DNA of 64,000 nt from Gymnorhina tibicen (lineage: Eukaryota > Chordata > Aves > Passeriformes > Artamidae): assembly GCA_013399875.1 (NCBI GenBank), contig VXAZ01001116.1, forward strand, positions 909,783 through 973,782, read 5' to 3'. Shown here piece after piece: positions 36,401 to 47,700 of this stretch. Positions within the stretch are counted from its first letter, which is position 1, and each line of letters starts with the position of its first letter. A program made the position numbers and the translations under genes. The notes beneath the pieces were generated by a model that saw nothing but the letters and a program-made list of their open reading frames with translations, did no database searches and was not told the origin of the DNA.

Positions 36401-37791
36401 GCACGGTGTTTCTTAAAGCAAGTGGAAGATAGAAGAGCAGGCATTCGTATATCACACATAAGCCACAGCCCTCAAACAATAAATCTTAGCAAGGCAGCAC
36501 ATGAGGAAATACAGGGTGCTTCTCTACTTTTGTGGCATACCCCTATATTGGACTAAGCAGCTATTTAAAGAAAGAGTCTTCTTTTCTTCAAGCTGTGACT
36601 TTCCTTCGCACCAGTTTGGCCAAATGCATTTTTGTTAATGTCTCCACCCTGATATCTAGCTTCTATCTACTCGATTTCCATTTTTAGAGGCAGCAGAGAG
36701 GATGTTTTGCAGTGGGCAATACTGTAGAACTTGCAGAGATGACAAGAATATCGTGTCTCCTCTCTGTCTAGCTTATCTGATCCTACCAAAACTCTGTTTT
36801 ATCCCTGCTAGATTACTCTGATCTTTTAGCCCCAGTGTTATCCATCAGTGTAGTACTCTCTGGTCTTTACACTTATTGGTAATGGTGATCAATATACAAC
36901 AATCACAGCGTCTTTCTAAAAAGTCTGTGCTCTCTGTTTCTCAAGACTTGCTCTCACTGCTTTCTACAGATTTAACCTCTTATTTAATAGGTATTTATCT
37001 CCCCCTGAGATAAACCTTGGGTTTATACCTTAGAGTGGCTGGCTACTGCCCTTACACTAACAGATAATCATATAAATAAAATGGGTGCGTATTTCTATGC
37101 CACCTCCACAGCTTACATGGCCCCAGTTCATAAGTGCATTTTAAAGCCTGATGAATAGTCTCAGGAAAAGCACTTCCTCTTATCCTCAGAACTAGTATAA
37201 GGAAAGAGAATGTGATTTAGGTGTGCAATTGATAAATCCTGCCCAGACATTCCTGCAGAACAGAGTTGGGTTTGGTAATCTCCTCATTGCTGAAAGAAAT
37301 GAGGTCCTGATTAGCACAGGGAGGTATGACACCCCCCTCAGGTTACTGAGATCAGTCAGCACCATGGGGGCTGCAGTATTCCACAATTAATTATGCTGAG
37401 GCTGTTCTCTCTCTGACTTTTTAGCCACAAAATACAGCTCTTTACTGCAGCAAATATTTTAATTTTTTTTAAAAATTAAGCTCGGGCTTCTCACATATAC
37501 ACAGAGCTGCACCTGGCAGCTGCTTGGCAGAGGAGAAAATAGTGGCTTAGCATATGAGAGCTCTAGGGAAGGGGCCATTCTTTTATCTTAGACTTTCTGC
37601 AGCATCCTGCATTGGGAAGCCTGGTCTGTGAGTGCAATGATAACACAAATATGTAAATAATGGTGACAGGAGCAGTAAGGATATTTCTTTTCTCTGGTGC
37701 ATGGAGACACGAGGTTTTGGCAGCTGACACTGCTGCCTGCAGCGGAAACTGCTTCTCCATCTTGGTTTGGCACTGTGAAACCAAAGCCAGG
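30459..37791. other. Unique non-coding sequence
   Basis: No gene is recognised. Frames of 100-135 codons (for example 31490-31852, 31735-32091, 33332-33739 on minus; 32243-32572 and 34916-35266 on plus) have no known domains and mostly overlap others on the opposite strand. A weak MIR/L2-like phrase (CTCAGCCATAAAATGAGGAT) lies at 30961-30980. The parts 32100-32400 and 35835-35965 are candidate conserved elements (see findings). Confidence 0.5.
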
Positions 37792-37850
37792 TCTTGTTTG
37801 AATCAGATACATCTCTTCTCAGATCTTGTTTGAATCAGATACATCTCTTT
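37792..37850. repeat. Tandem duplication, 32-base unit
   Basis: TCTTGTTTGAATCAGATACA and the following TCTCTT occur twice in direct orientation, starting at 37792 and 37824. The two copies are identical over 27 bases, indicating a recent local duplication, perhaps by replication slippage. Confidence 0.95.
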
Positions 37851-38189
37851 GGGCTGACAAAAACTGAGTGTTAAGAGTTGAGCACTTGTGCTCGGCAATC
37901 ATCCGTCTCTAAGAGGAGATAGGTGCTGGTCTTGGCTTAAATTTCTTCACTGAGGGGAAAAGTTTTCATGTCCTTAAAGCCTTTGCTTCAACAGGGTGCG
38001 AATTTGTCCCGCTGCATGTCCTTCCCAACAGAGAAGGGACTGCCACAACTTCTGTACTTTCTGGAGGCACACATGATGTCCTGTAACAGACTTCATCTGA
38101 TAAAAGAGAAAGACAGGGGAGGAAGAAGGGCAGGCCAGTGATGACTGACCTGATTGCCCATGCTGCAGTGTGTAGCTCTGCAGTACGGG
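37851..38189. other. Non-coding sequence before CR1
   Basis: No gene is recognised. The last 100 bases may already belong to the decayed CR1 that follows. Confidence 0.45.
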
Positions 38190-39000
38190 AGGACAGAAGG
38201 TGTTGATTTTAGCACAGCTTTCAACATTCTACACCATAGATGGCAATTTTGTAGCCAGGTAAGAAGAATATGGACTAGACAGATGGACAAGAAGGGACAT
38301 AAAAATTAGCCAGACTATTGAACTTAGAGGACAGTGACTTCTGTTTCACTGTCTACCCAGGAGCCGGTCCCAGATGGTGCTCCTTGGGGGTCGATACCGG
38401 GGCTGGTGTTTTGTGATGCCTTAGTCAGTGACCTGACTGCTGGGAGGAGATGTACTCTCAGCAAGGTAACACTGAACCAGGGGGCAGGTGTGTATGCAAA
38501 AGGACAGGGAGGACATTCAGAGCAGCTCCAACAAGCTGGAAGAGTGTCAGTATGGACTAACTGGAAGAAGTGCAGCTCAGGGCCACCGAGGGGGTTAAGG
38601 GTCAGGAGCACACAATGTGTGAGAGGAGTCTGAGGAAATAGGCTTAGTTTAGCCTTTAGAGGAATGGAACAAGGTGGACTGTGCTGCTGTTCTACCCTGT
38701 TTGAAGTTCTGACTTCCAGTACCACAGAGGAGATAAATCCAGGCTCTCTACAGTGATATACAGTCAACTAGAAAAGGTTGCAGCATGGGGAATGAGACAT
38801 TGTCACAATGAAAGAAATATTTACAGTGAGAACGGTTACACATCAGAAAAGGATGTCCAAATTGGTTTGGAGTCTCCACTTGTGGAGATGTTCAAAGCTC
38901 AACTGGGCAAGGCTCTGAGCAACCTGCTCTCCTTTGACACTTGCCCCACTTGGAGTCATCCAGAGGTTTCTTCCAACCTAAATCACTACGTGATTCTATG
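38190..39000 (+). mobile_element. Decayed CR1 LINE, plus strand
   Basis: The 5' part reads VDFSTAFN in one frame, corresponding to the CR1 LDFSKAFD reverse transcriptase motif. Further on, PVPDGAPWGSIPGLVFCD and CTLSK correspond to the PVTSGVPQGSVLGPVLF and CTLSK segments of CR1 ORF2. The FADDTKL segment expected after CTLSK is lost. The 3' UTR follows, with GTGTGAGAGGAGTCTGAGG and GGCTTAGTTTAGCC. The element ends in TTTCTTCCAACCTAAATCAC and GTGATTCTATG. It is older and more deleted than the other two CR1 copies. The 5' limit is approximate and may reach 38100. Confidence 0.85.
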
Positions 39001-39153
39001 TTTTTTATTAACTGATTTCCCCTTCCATTAGAAATAATTATTTAATCAAATTATAGGACCAGCCTGCTGCATCTCACTATTGGTTGTACTTCACAGGGCA
39101 AAGCCAGACTAAAGGAATACAGAGGTTGTACAGCCAGGCTTTCACACAACTTC
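39001..39153. other. Short non-coding spacer
   Basis: AT-rich sequence between the CR1 tail and a small duplication. Nothing else was recognised. Confidence 0.5.
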
Positions 39154-39203
39154 ATCTCATGGTAAAGAGTACCACTATATCTCATGGTAAAGAGTACCAA
39201 TAT
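39154..39203. repeat. Tandem duplication, 25-base unit
   Basis: ATCTCATGGTAAAGAGTACC plus five more bases are repeated twice in direct orientation, starting at 39154 and 39179. The units differ at one position, so the duplication is fairly recent. Confidence 0.93.
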
Positions 39204-41617
39204 ATCTTAGTCACCTGTAAGTGCCTCTAAACATAAACCTGCATAAAAATAATATATGGCAGTGAATCTCAGAAGACAGCTTCTCCCTGTAAAATCTGCA
39301 CATGACACACTGTCACAAGAGTTATATATGAAGAGGATAGTAAACCTTTTTTCAGACTGATAAACTACACCAGTAGTCCTGCAGAGCTGAAGTATTCTTC
39401 AGCTGGTTATCATCATCCTACAATCTTGGGAAAACCCAGCTGATACTAAATATGTCATACTGCAATATATAAAGCCCAGCTCCCTATCTTGTCTTTACAT
39501 TATAGTGCTCATAATTGTCGATGAAGGAGAAGACTATTGGAAAAATTAACTGGCTGTATCAAGATGAGACCCATTATTTTAAGACAGTTGCCTATTTAGA
39601 ACACACTCTAACAGAGAATTATTAAGTGAAAAGGTTTTTCTGATCTCAGGAGCCCAGGCTTCCACAGGCAGTGTGGCTGCCCAGGTGTGCACTAGTGACA
39701 CTGGCTCCTTCAGTGACACAACACTGCCTATTGGTTTTCCTTGAGGAAAATTAAGTCAGTGACATAGGGTTAAATTCCTTCAAGTGAAGATGCAGTTGAA
39801 CTACAACTGTCTGCAGGAATCCCATTTCTCTGACCTTTATTTTCTTGGAAGGGTTTCCCTTGATTACTTGTTCATCTGTAGTGAAAGAAGAGATTTTCCC
39901 AGAGAAATGTATGTTCTCTAGGTAAAGTGGGTTTTCTCCCCTCAAATCCTGGTAGAGAGAAAATTCTTCATAGCTCCATAGACACCCGTTTAAGGGTATT
40001 GCTCTGCAGAAAGAGACTAAGTCTATCTTCCTCAAAGGGCAGGAGCCACTTTCCCAGACATTTGTTTAAGCTACCTGTAAAATAAACATGACTTTAAACT
40101 GTCAACACCATAGGTACTAAATCAAGAAAGAGGACAGCCGTTGCTAGGAAAAGAGATTTTACAGTCTATGAAAATATTGCCTGTAGCAGGAAACAGAATG
40201 TGTTGCCTAATTGCTGTGCTCTCAGCTCCCTGCTCATCCCACTGCCAGCTGCCTGCCGCACCCAGCACAGTGTCCTGTCCCTGCCGTGACCACTTTGCTC
40301 CTCCACCACGGCCTGAAACGTCACCACATTTTTAAAAGAGCATGCAGGATGACAGTGCAGTTGGTCTTGTTCAAATCTTCGGGGATGCATGTTGTCTGTG
40401 GTAGGAAAGAGGGTGAACACGAGTGCAGTTGTTGCCACAGGGGCACAGTGATGAATTCCTGTACTGCTATAGACATCTCAGGCACCAGGGGCAACTGGGA
40501 GAGGAGGCTCCACGGGGAGGAATGCATTTACTGTCTGAAATGCAGTATGAAGCAATATGGTCAGAGAAGCTAGTGGCCTAATCACATTAGTGTGTGCTAC
40601 AGCTGCTGGGGAGTTATTTAAAATGACTTGAGATTGCAGCTGAGAGAAGCAGCTCTGGCAGAGTAGCCTGAGGAAGAAACTTTGTGTCATGGCTGTCAAC
40701 CTCCTCCTCTTATACCAGGTGAAAAATAGAAAAAAACACTCTGAAATAAGCACAGCCACCAGGAGCATGTCTCTGCAGGACAAATGTGACCTAGGTGCAC
40801 CCACCAGTGTGGTGACCGGCCACCTTCACCCACCGCTGTGCTGTCAGGACTGAAGGGCTGTGAGAGGCAGAGATTGGCAGGAGCTGCTCATGGCTGGAAA
40901 CCCCCCAGCCTCCAGACTCTGGTGCCTCAACAATATGGATACGGAAGAGACGGGTCCCTAGGGAATACTCCATCATATCATGGAAAAGGACCAGGATTTC
41001 TAGGTCCCGATCTAATATACCTGTGACCCAGGGCAGACTGTCAGAGGTTCCTCTGGGCCCTGGTTGCTCTGTTTCTGAAGTAGAGGTGACAGTATTTTTG
41101 ACATATGATGCTAAAGTTTTATGTGAGTATAACAGCTTGGAGATATTCAGATGGGAGGGGAAAGAAATATGTTATTTTTACTGGACTTCAATTCCATTGT
41201 AAAGACCTTAAAAAACAGGCACCAGGAAAGTAAAACCAAGAGTATTTGCTTTCTAGGCCTTACTTTGCAGAGCAATTTTGCTTCCTACCAGTGCTGGGAC
41301 CCATGAATGCATCCTAGCCAGGGATGGCCAACTGGGAATGCCATAAACTGGTCAGCAAATTTGGATTACTCCTGCTTGTTCCCTTGAGCATCTGAAGGCA
41401 CATGCAACCCTGTATTTTTATTGGGATGAGACAGAATCAGTAAATCATGTGCAAATTTTTTAGTTATTATTGTTTACTAATAAAATTTCAGAGCTCCACA
41501 CACATACACAACAGGGGGTGTAGCACCACCTCAGGTTGCTCCCTAATGCTTAAATAACAACATGTAACTCAACAGAAGACTAAAGCATCCCTTACCATCC
41601 ACCATTAAAAGAAAAAG
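39204..41617. other. Unique non-coding sequence
   Basis: No gene is recognised. Frames at 40141-40804 (up to 120 codons) overlap on both strands in a GC-richer patch and have no domains. Confidence 0.5.
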
Positions 41618-41716
41618 ACTATACTATACTATACTATACCATACCATACCATACCATACCATACCATACCATACCATACCATACCATACCATACCATACC
41701 ATACCATACCATACCA
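41618..41716. repeat. Compound pentanucleotide array (ACTAT)n(ACCAT)n
   Basis: About 100 bases of pure 5-base units. The first four or so are ATACT and all the rest, about fifteen, are ATACC. The clean switch from one variant to the other suggests that a single T-to-C change was amplified by slippage. Confidence 0.97.
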
Positions 41717-44700
41717 AAAATTGCATATTAGCTTTCATGCTGCTATGGTCTGCAAGGGCTTTGTGATGTGGCCCACCTGAGGGAGCAGGGGAGCCCTGGG
41801 CTATGCCAGTATAATGTGGTATTTCTGGTCTATTTTACAACACTCTCAGTGCATAACTTACTTCTTTCAGGCTCTGTAAATCCCTGATGGTTGTGAAAAC
41901 AGAGGAGGGACTAGAATTATTTGTACACAGAGATATTATTAGGAGCAAAAATTAATGAGAACAACACTACGGGTAGGAAAGATGAGACTGAAGGAATGCT
42001 TCCTGCCATGGGGATCTGATTTAACTGTTCCTCTTCCAGAGTGACTCCCCCAGTGTGTGCACTGGTAATTTCAACCCTCAAGACAATGAAAACTAAACCA
42101 GACTAAACCAGTGAGAAATCCTGGAAAAATACCTTTTTACACAATATTTCCCTCTTGCTGGGAAATGATATCTAAGCCTCCCAGGCACAAATGCCCCCAT
42201 GCCCTAGAGCAGTGGCAGGGATGGCCAGTGGCACTCATTTGTCTTCTCTGTGACTGCCTGCAGCCTGCTGGGAGACAGCTGTGATGGAAGAGGAGTCAGC
42301 ACTCAAAGATAACCCCTGCCAGTCAGTGCATCACCAGGCAGGCTGAGATACCAAGTCACCGCGGATGCATTTTTTGGACTGAAAACCGCCCCTTGGTTAC
42401 TTCCCAAGAAAACTATTCCTCATAGGACCTCCAGTAGTCATAGGACTCTTCTCAGATTGAAGGGGGTTATTTCAATTCCAGTGTGATATTTGGGGCTACT
42501 AGAAAGCAGGATGAAATAGAGCATGAAATACGTTTTTCCTAGTAACTCAGTAATAATGATGAACTAGTTCAAGGTCTAGAGAACCCCAAAGAAAAGGCAA
42601 CATATGGAAAACCTGACGATTGCTTTTCATGGAAGTTCATACCAGGTTCCTGTGCTGGGCACTGCTCCTCGCCGGGCAGGGATGTGGTGTCCTGCAGGGG
42701 ACAGGCATCTCACCTTGGCACGCTCTGCCAGGGCCAACTTGGCGTGACATGCAGAGCCTTTCATTTCTGAGTAGCACCATGTGCACACCATCGTTTGCAC
42801 TTTTAAGAAGATGCCATCAAATACTGGGAAGCACTTCTGCAGCTGGGTAATTGAATTCAGAACAACCTATTCCTGAATGGAAAATTAATAACTTGGCAAC
42901 TTCAGACTTTACTTTTATTTACTCTTTGCTTAACACTCAAGAAACAATCCTCTTAAATTTTATGAAATAAAGAAATCTCTTAGGACTTAAAAGAATTGTT
43001 AGTTGTGCATCTTCCCAGTTCATATGCATATCACACTTACATTTATATTTCGTATCCAGCATGCTTGTCCTAGAAAAGTCCTACAACGCCTGCCTTTGAG
43101 ACAAACAATACCACTCACAGTGAGCACTGTTTACAGAAAGCACAGACACCATCCAACCTGGATAATTTCAACATAGGCCGACCATATAGAAGTTCACACA
43201 CACACAAAAAATTGTGAATCATGTTGCATTAATGGGTGAAGTGAGTTCATATGCCTGGGTTGGCATTAACAGAATAACCCTGTTGCCATTCCTCTCATTA
43301 ATGCAGCAGCAGGGAAACTGCTCTCCATCACAACATCTCTTCAATATCTCAGATGAGCAATGTGTGTGTTAAAAAGAAAAGCCGAAACCCTCACAGCTCT
43401 TACCTCTGAAGAAATTTCATGGAAACTTTAGGAGTTTTCTACTGGAAAAAGTGTTTAAAGCTCTTATCTCAGCATTCAGATAGGACATACAGTCTTGCTA
43501 AGCATCATTTTTTTGTCTACTCTGTACAACTAGAGCTGGGTAGTAAAGGTACATGGCAAATAAGTAGAAATGTGTATAAGGGCAGTAAAAAAATAAATTG
43601 CTTGATTCACTCTCTTGGAATTTATTCCCAACATTTACAGCAAACTGAATAATCTAGTGAGTAAAGCTGTACTTCAGACTTAGTATAAATTCAGCACTAA
43701 TCTGATTACAGAAATAATTCTTTTTTCAGGGGAAGGTAATATGTTGACTGAGATATAAAGCCTGAATATACTGGGAAACAGAAGCCTAGCACAAGAAAGC
43801 ATATATCTGTGCTACAGATTAATTACAGGGAAGCACAGAACACAAAAAACACCACTTTCCCTTTCTGAAAAAAAACCCCAAACATGCAAACTGAGCATGA
43901 AACAGGAGTAATCCTGTTTGCTGAGAAGTATCACAGCAGGAACTCCAGAGAAAGTGGTTGACATGTCTTCACCAAGTGATCACGCAGCCAGGGATGCCTT
44001 GCAGTACCCCGTGCATGTCACCCTGCTGTAGCAGGATTGCCCCTTATGGCTTCAACAATCATAAAGGAGAACTGTTCAGCAGTTTTTGTTTATAGGATTT
44101 CATCTCCTTTAGAGTTGGGATTTTTGATGGAATTTTTTTTTTGATGGAATTTTTGTTTTAAGAAACCTCAGCCATCATGCAAAATGCCTTCAGGAACATG
44201 GATTTGGGGTGAAAACTCCACAGGGCAGCAGTCGGGTAAGGGGAGAGGTGTCACTTCTCTCAACTGGGAAGCTTTCATCCTGGTGTGAATGGTGCCCTTT
44301 GGCTTCAGGCACAAAGTCAGACCCTGCTGGTGGCCCTCAACTGAGGGCAGGAAACCAGACCCTGTTAGATGCCTTTTCTGCAGATCCCACACTGCCTTGT
44401 GGGCAAACAGGTCCACATGCTCTGGAGGATGCTGTACCTTGAACTGCACACACATCCATCCCAAATCTTCTGACTTGAGTTCTTTATTCATCACCTCGCA
44501 CTTGGTCTCTGAACAGTTTTGGGCAGCAGCAGCACCCTCACAGTTTGAACCTGCCATTGGCACAGGCTGGGCAGGGAAAGAAAGAAACAAGAACAGCTTT
44601 GAAAATGCCACCATGGGTGGATCATACCTTCTAGTCTGGTGGGCAAAAGAATGAGCCTGCTTCCTGGGACTCTTTATTCAATGCTTTTTTCAATCCTATA

Positions 44701-47700
44701 CTTACTGCATTTCCTATCAGTTTCAGCATATGTATGTAAATACTCTGCTTACCCTTAATCACAGTTATTTTCAGTCCCTCTGATGCTGTGGATCAAAAAG
44801 CCCTGTTTGTAGGCTAGAAATTGCTACAATGGTGTGGGGGTGTATAACAGAAGTCCAACCGAGGATAGCTCAACAGCTCCTGATGTGGCTCATACCCCTG
44901 ACTTGAGCATTGTACAGAGCACAGCTCAGCTGTGATATATGCTGGGGAACAGTCCTCAGACACCTACCAAGAGTGCATCACAGACAAAAGACTGGGAAAT
45001 GTGCAAATCAAATCAGAAAGAGGATAGCTCAGATCACAGATCTGCCAGCTGGCAGGAAGGCAGCCGAGCTGATGGCAACATACACGTTAAAACCTCAACC
45101 CAGTTAGATGTTGATAGACATGGAGCAATCTCCAGAGAAACTGAAATGGTTGGATGGATGTCAGCATCACTTTGAGAGTCCCAGTCTCACTACTGATTTT
45201 TTTTTGTAGCCCAAAAAAGGAGAAGAAAGTAATACAGTGAAGTAGAGGAGACTGCATTCATTAAAGCATTTCTGTATCTGCTCTGCGTTTTTCAGACCTC
45301 AAGGAAATCTCTGTCAGGGAAATTTGAGACTTTTGGAAAGTATATCTCATATAATGGTGGAAAAGAGCCTGCAATTTCACAGTAAGGCAAGATCTGATAA
45401 TCTTGTACCTAATGTGATTTAACTTCAATTACTAAATGCTCTTCTTATTATTGCCCATTGTTGAGCAGCAATAGATATCTGGGGCACTGCTGTATGGGTC
45501 CCCATGAAAAACTCAGTGATGTGGAAAATCTGTGTATATTTTTAGTGTAATATCTTTTAATGACGCATTTACTGTGGTCCTTGTGTACAGGATCACAGCA
45601 CATGAACCAGGCTTGTTTGCCTGCTTGCTTGCTTCCTTCCTTCCATCTTGTCCTGTTCCTGCCTGGAAGGGATCATGCCAGCCTGAGGAACTGACTCTGG
45701 TTGCAGACCTTCTTTAAAAACATGATTCATAGCTGTTGGGAATCTATATTACCAAAAATAAGCACTCCCAGCATGACTTTCCAAAGCATTTAGACCTTTG
45801 CATACCTGTCAAGGAAGGAAACTGTAGCTTATTCTAAATTCAAATGCTCTCTAAAACTTTGAGAAGCCTTGACATTAAATAAACACCCCTTGGGTTTCAA
45901 TGACACGTAATAGAGAGTCATCCATTAAACATGCTTGTAAAATGCTTTCCTATATATAACTGAATATCCTAAAGGCTATTTAAACTGTGCTTAATTAATT
46001 TCCAGTTTTGTTGATCTCCCCAATACAATGTCTGTTCATGACTAGGAACCGTAATAGGGGCTTATTGTAAAATCTTAGGATTTTCTTGTGCCTTTTGTAT
46101 TATTCAGAATCTCTCTGTTGTGAGTGGGATTAAACTACACCTGAACTGTGCAGGAAAATACACTGCAATAAAAATAATTAATGTTTCACCGTAAAAAAGT
46201 TTAAAACCTCTTTGGGGCCAGGTAGCATCTGCCCAAGGCCCCAATTTATTCTGCCTTGTACCTGTTCATCCAAAGCATAGACAAGAAGAGCAAACTGGGA
46301 AGCACTGAACAGCTGCAGCAGGGATGAGCTCCCCTCAGATGGGTCACCACCCCTCTCTTCACAAGCTTTGATGCACAGCAGGACGTGGTGACTTTGCAGA
46401 GCACCTGCAGGAAGGATGCAGATGAAATTTGTGGTTTATATCAGTTGCCTTTAGTCCTGCTTGGGGCTGGCTCCCCAGGAAAATCCCTGTCCCAGGCCCC
46501 GCTCTTCATCCCATTGGAGTGCTCAGCAAGGTGATGGCAGTGCATGTAGCCCTGGTGTTTTGCAGGGCTCCCTGATGTGGTTTGCAGGGTGAGCAGGAGA
46601 GGACACAGGGCTGTGAAATCTAGTCTGGCATCTCTCTGAGTCAGCTACCACGGGAAGGACAAAGGTGTCCCTTCCACTATTCTCCAAAAGCAGCCACTAA
46701 TTCACAGTCAAACCAGACCTCACCTGTAAGAGACATGGCTATTTGGGCCTCAAAAATCACATGCTGGCAGGGGCCAAAGAGGGAAAGTGAGCTGAGCCCT
46801 ATCACATGTTGGAAAGGAGGTTTCAGTGTCTTGAAGGAACCTGTCCCCCAAACTGAAAGCTTGCTGTACCTGACCTACACAAGTGTTTCAAGTCCTTGTC
46901 AAAGTCTGGTGGGCAGCTCTTCTCCCAGGTAATTGTGCTCTCTCACCCATCAAACCACTTCCCAGGTTCTGGTGTATGCAAGAGATGCAAGTGTTCTCTT
47001 GATATGATTGTTTATATTTATATTTCTTTATAAACAGGTCAGAAAGTTGAAAAAAAACCCAATAGCTATAAAAATCCCATGACAGTAAGGGAGCAAAGCA
47101 ATTCATCACATTATGTTTTTATATTTATACAGCTCTGCAATAATATCACAAAGAGAAAAGATAAAAAGCAGTTCATATAATTCACATGTTAATAGCCCAC
47201 ATATTCCAGAAACGAAAAAAAAGAGAGAGGATAACATTGCCAGAGAACAGATATGAAAGGCGAAGGCAGATCAAGTTGCTGGCAATCATCAAACACAAAA
47301 GAAACACTGTAGAAACTTGTATTTAAAGAAGAATCAAACAACAATAAAGAATGTTAATGAAAACCAGGTAGGCATTTCATTTCCCTGAGTGAAAAGTATT
47401 TTTCAAATGTGTTTGTCCTCAGATAAAAAGAGAGAGAGTGCAAAGAAGTGGTGTCCTTGCAAAACCCCAGCAGAACTCAGATGGCAGTGTTGGCTCCTGG
47501 GATGGCCTCTGATGTTAAGCAGGAGAGGGGGCTGAATTCTGCCTCCTTTCTCATCTTTGCCTGCACCTTTTGCTCACATTCTTTTGTATGTGTAAGTCCC
47601 AGGAAGCATCAATGGAGAAAACCAGAAGGATGTGAACTTGCTGCTAAGTCATCAGGACAACCTCTGCTTGTCTTATCTTCGGCAACCTGATTTTGCGGGG

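Noticed and set aside
44168..44614. 148-codon minus-strand frame beginning with a hydrophobic stretch that could pass for a signal peptide
   Set aside because: A plus-strand frame of 121 codons overlaps it, no recognisable domain follows, and residue use looks random.
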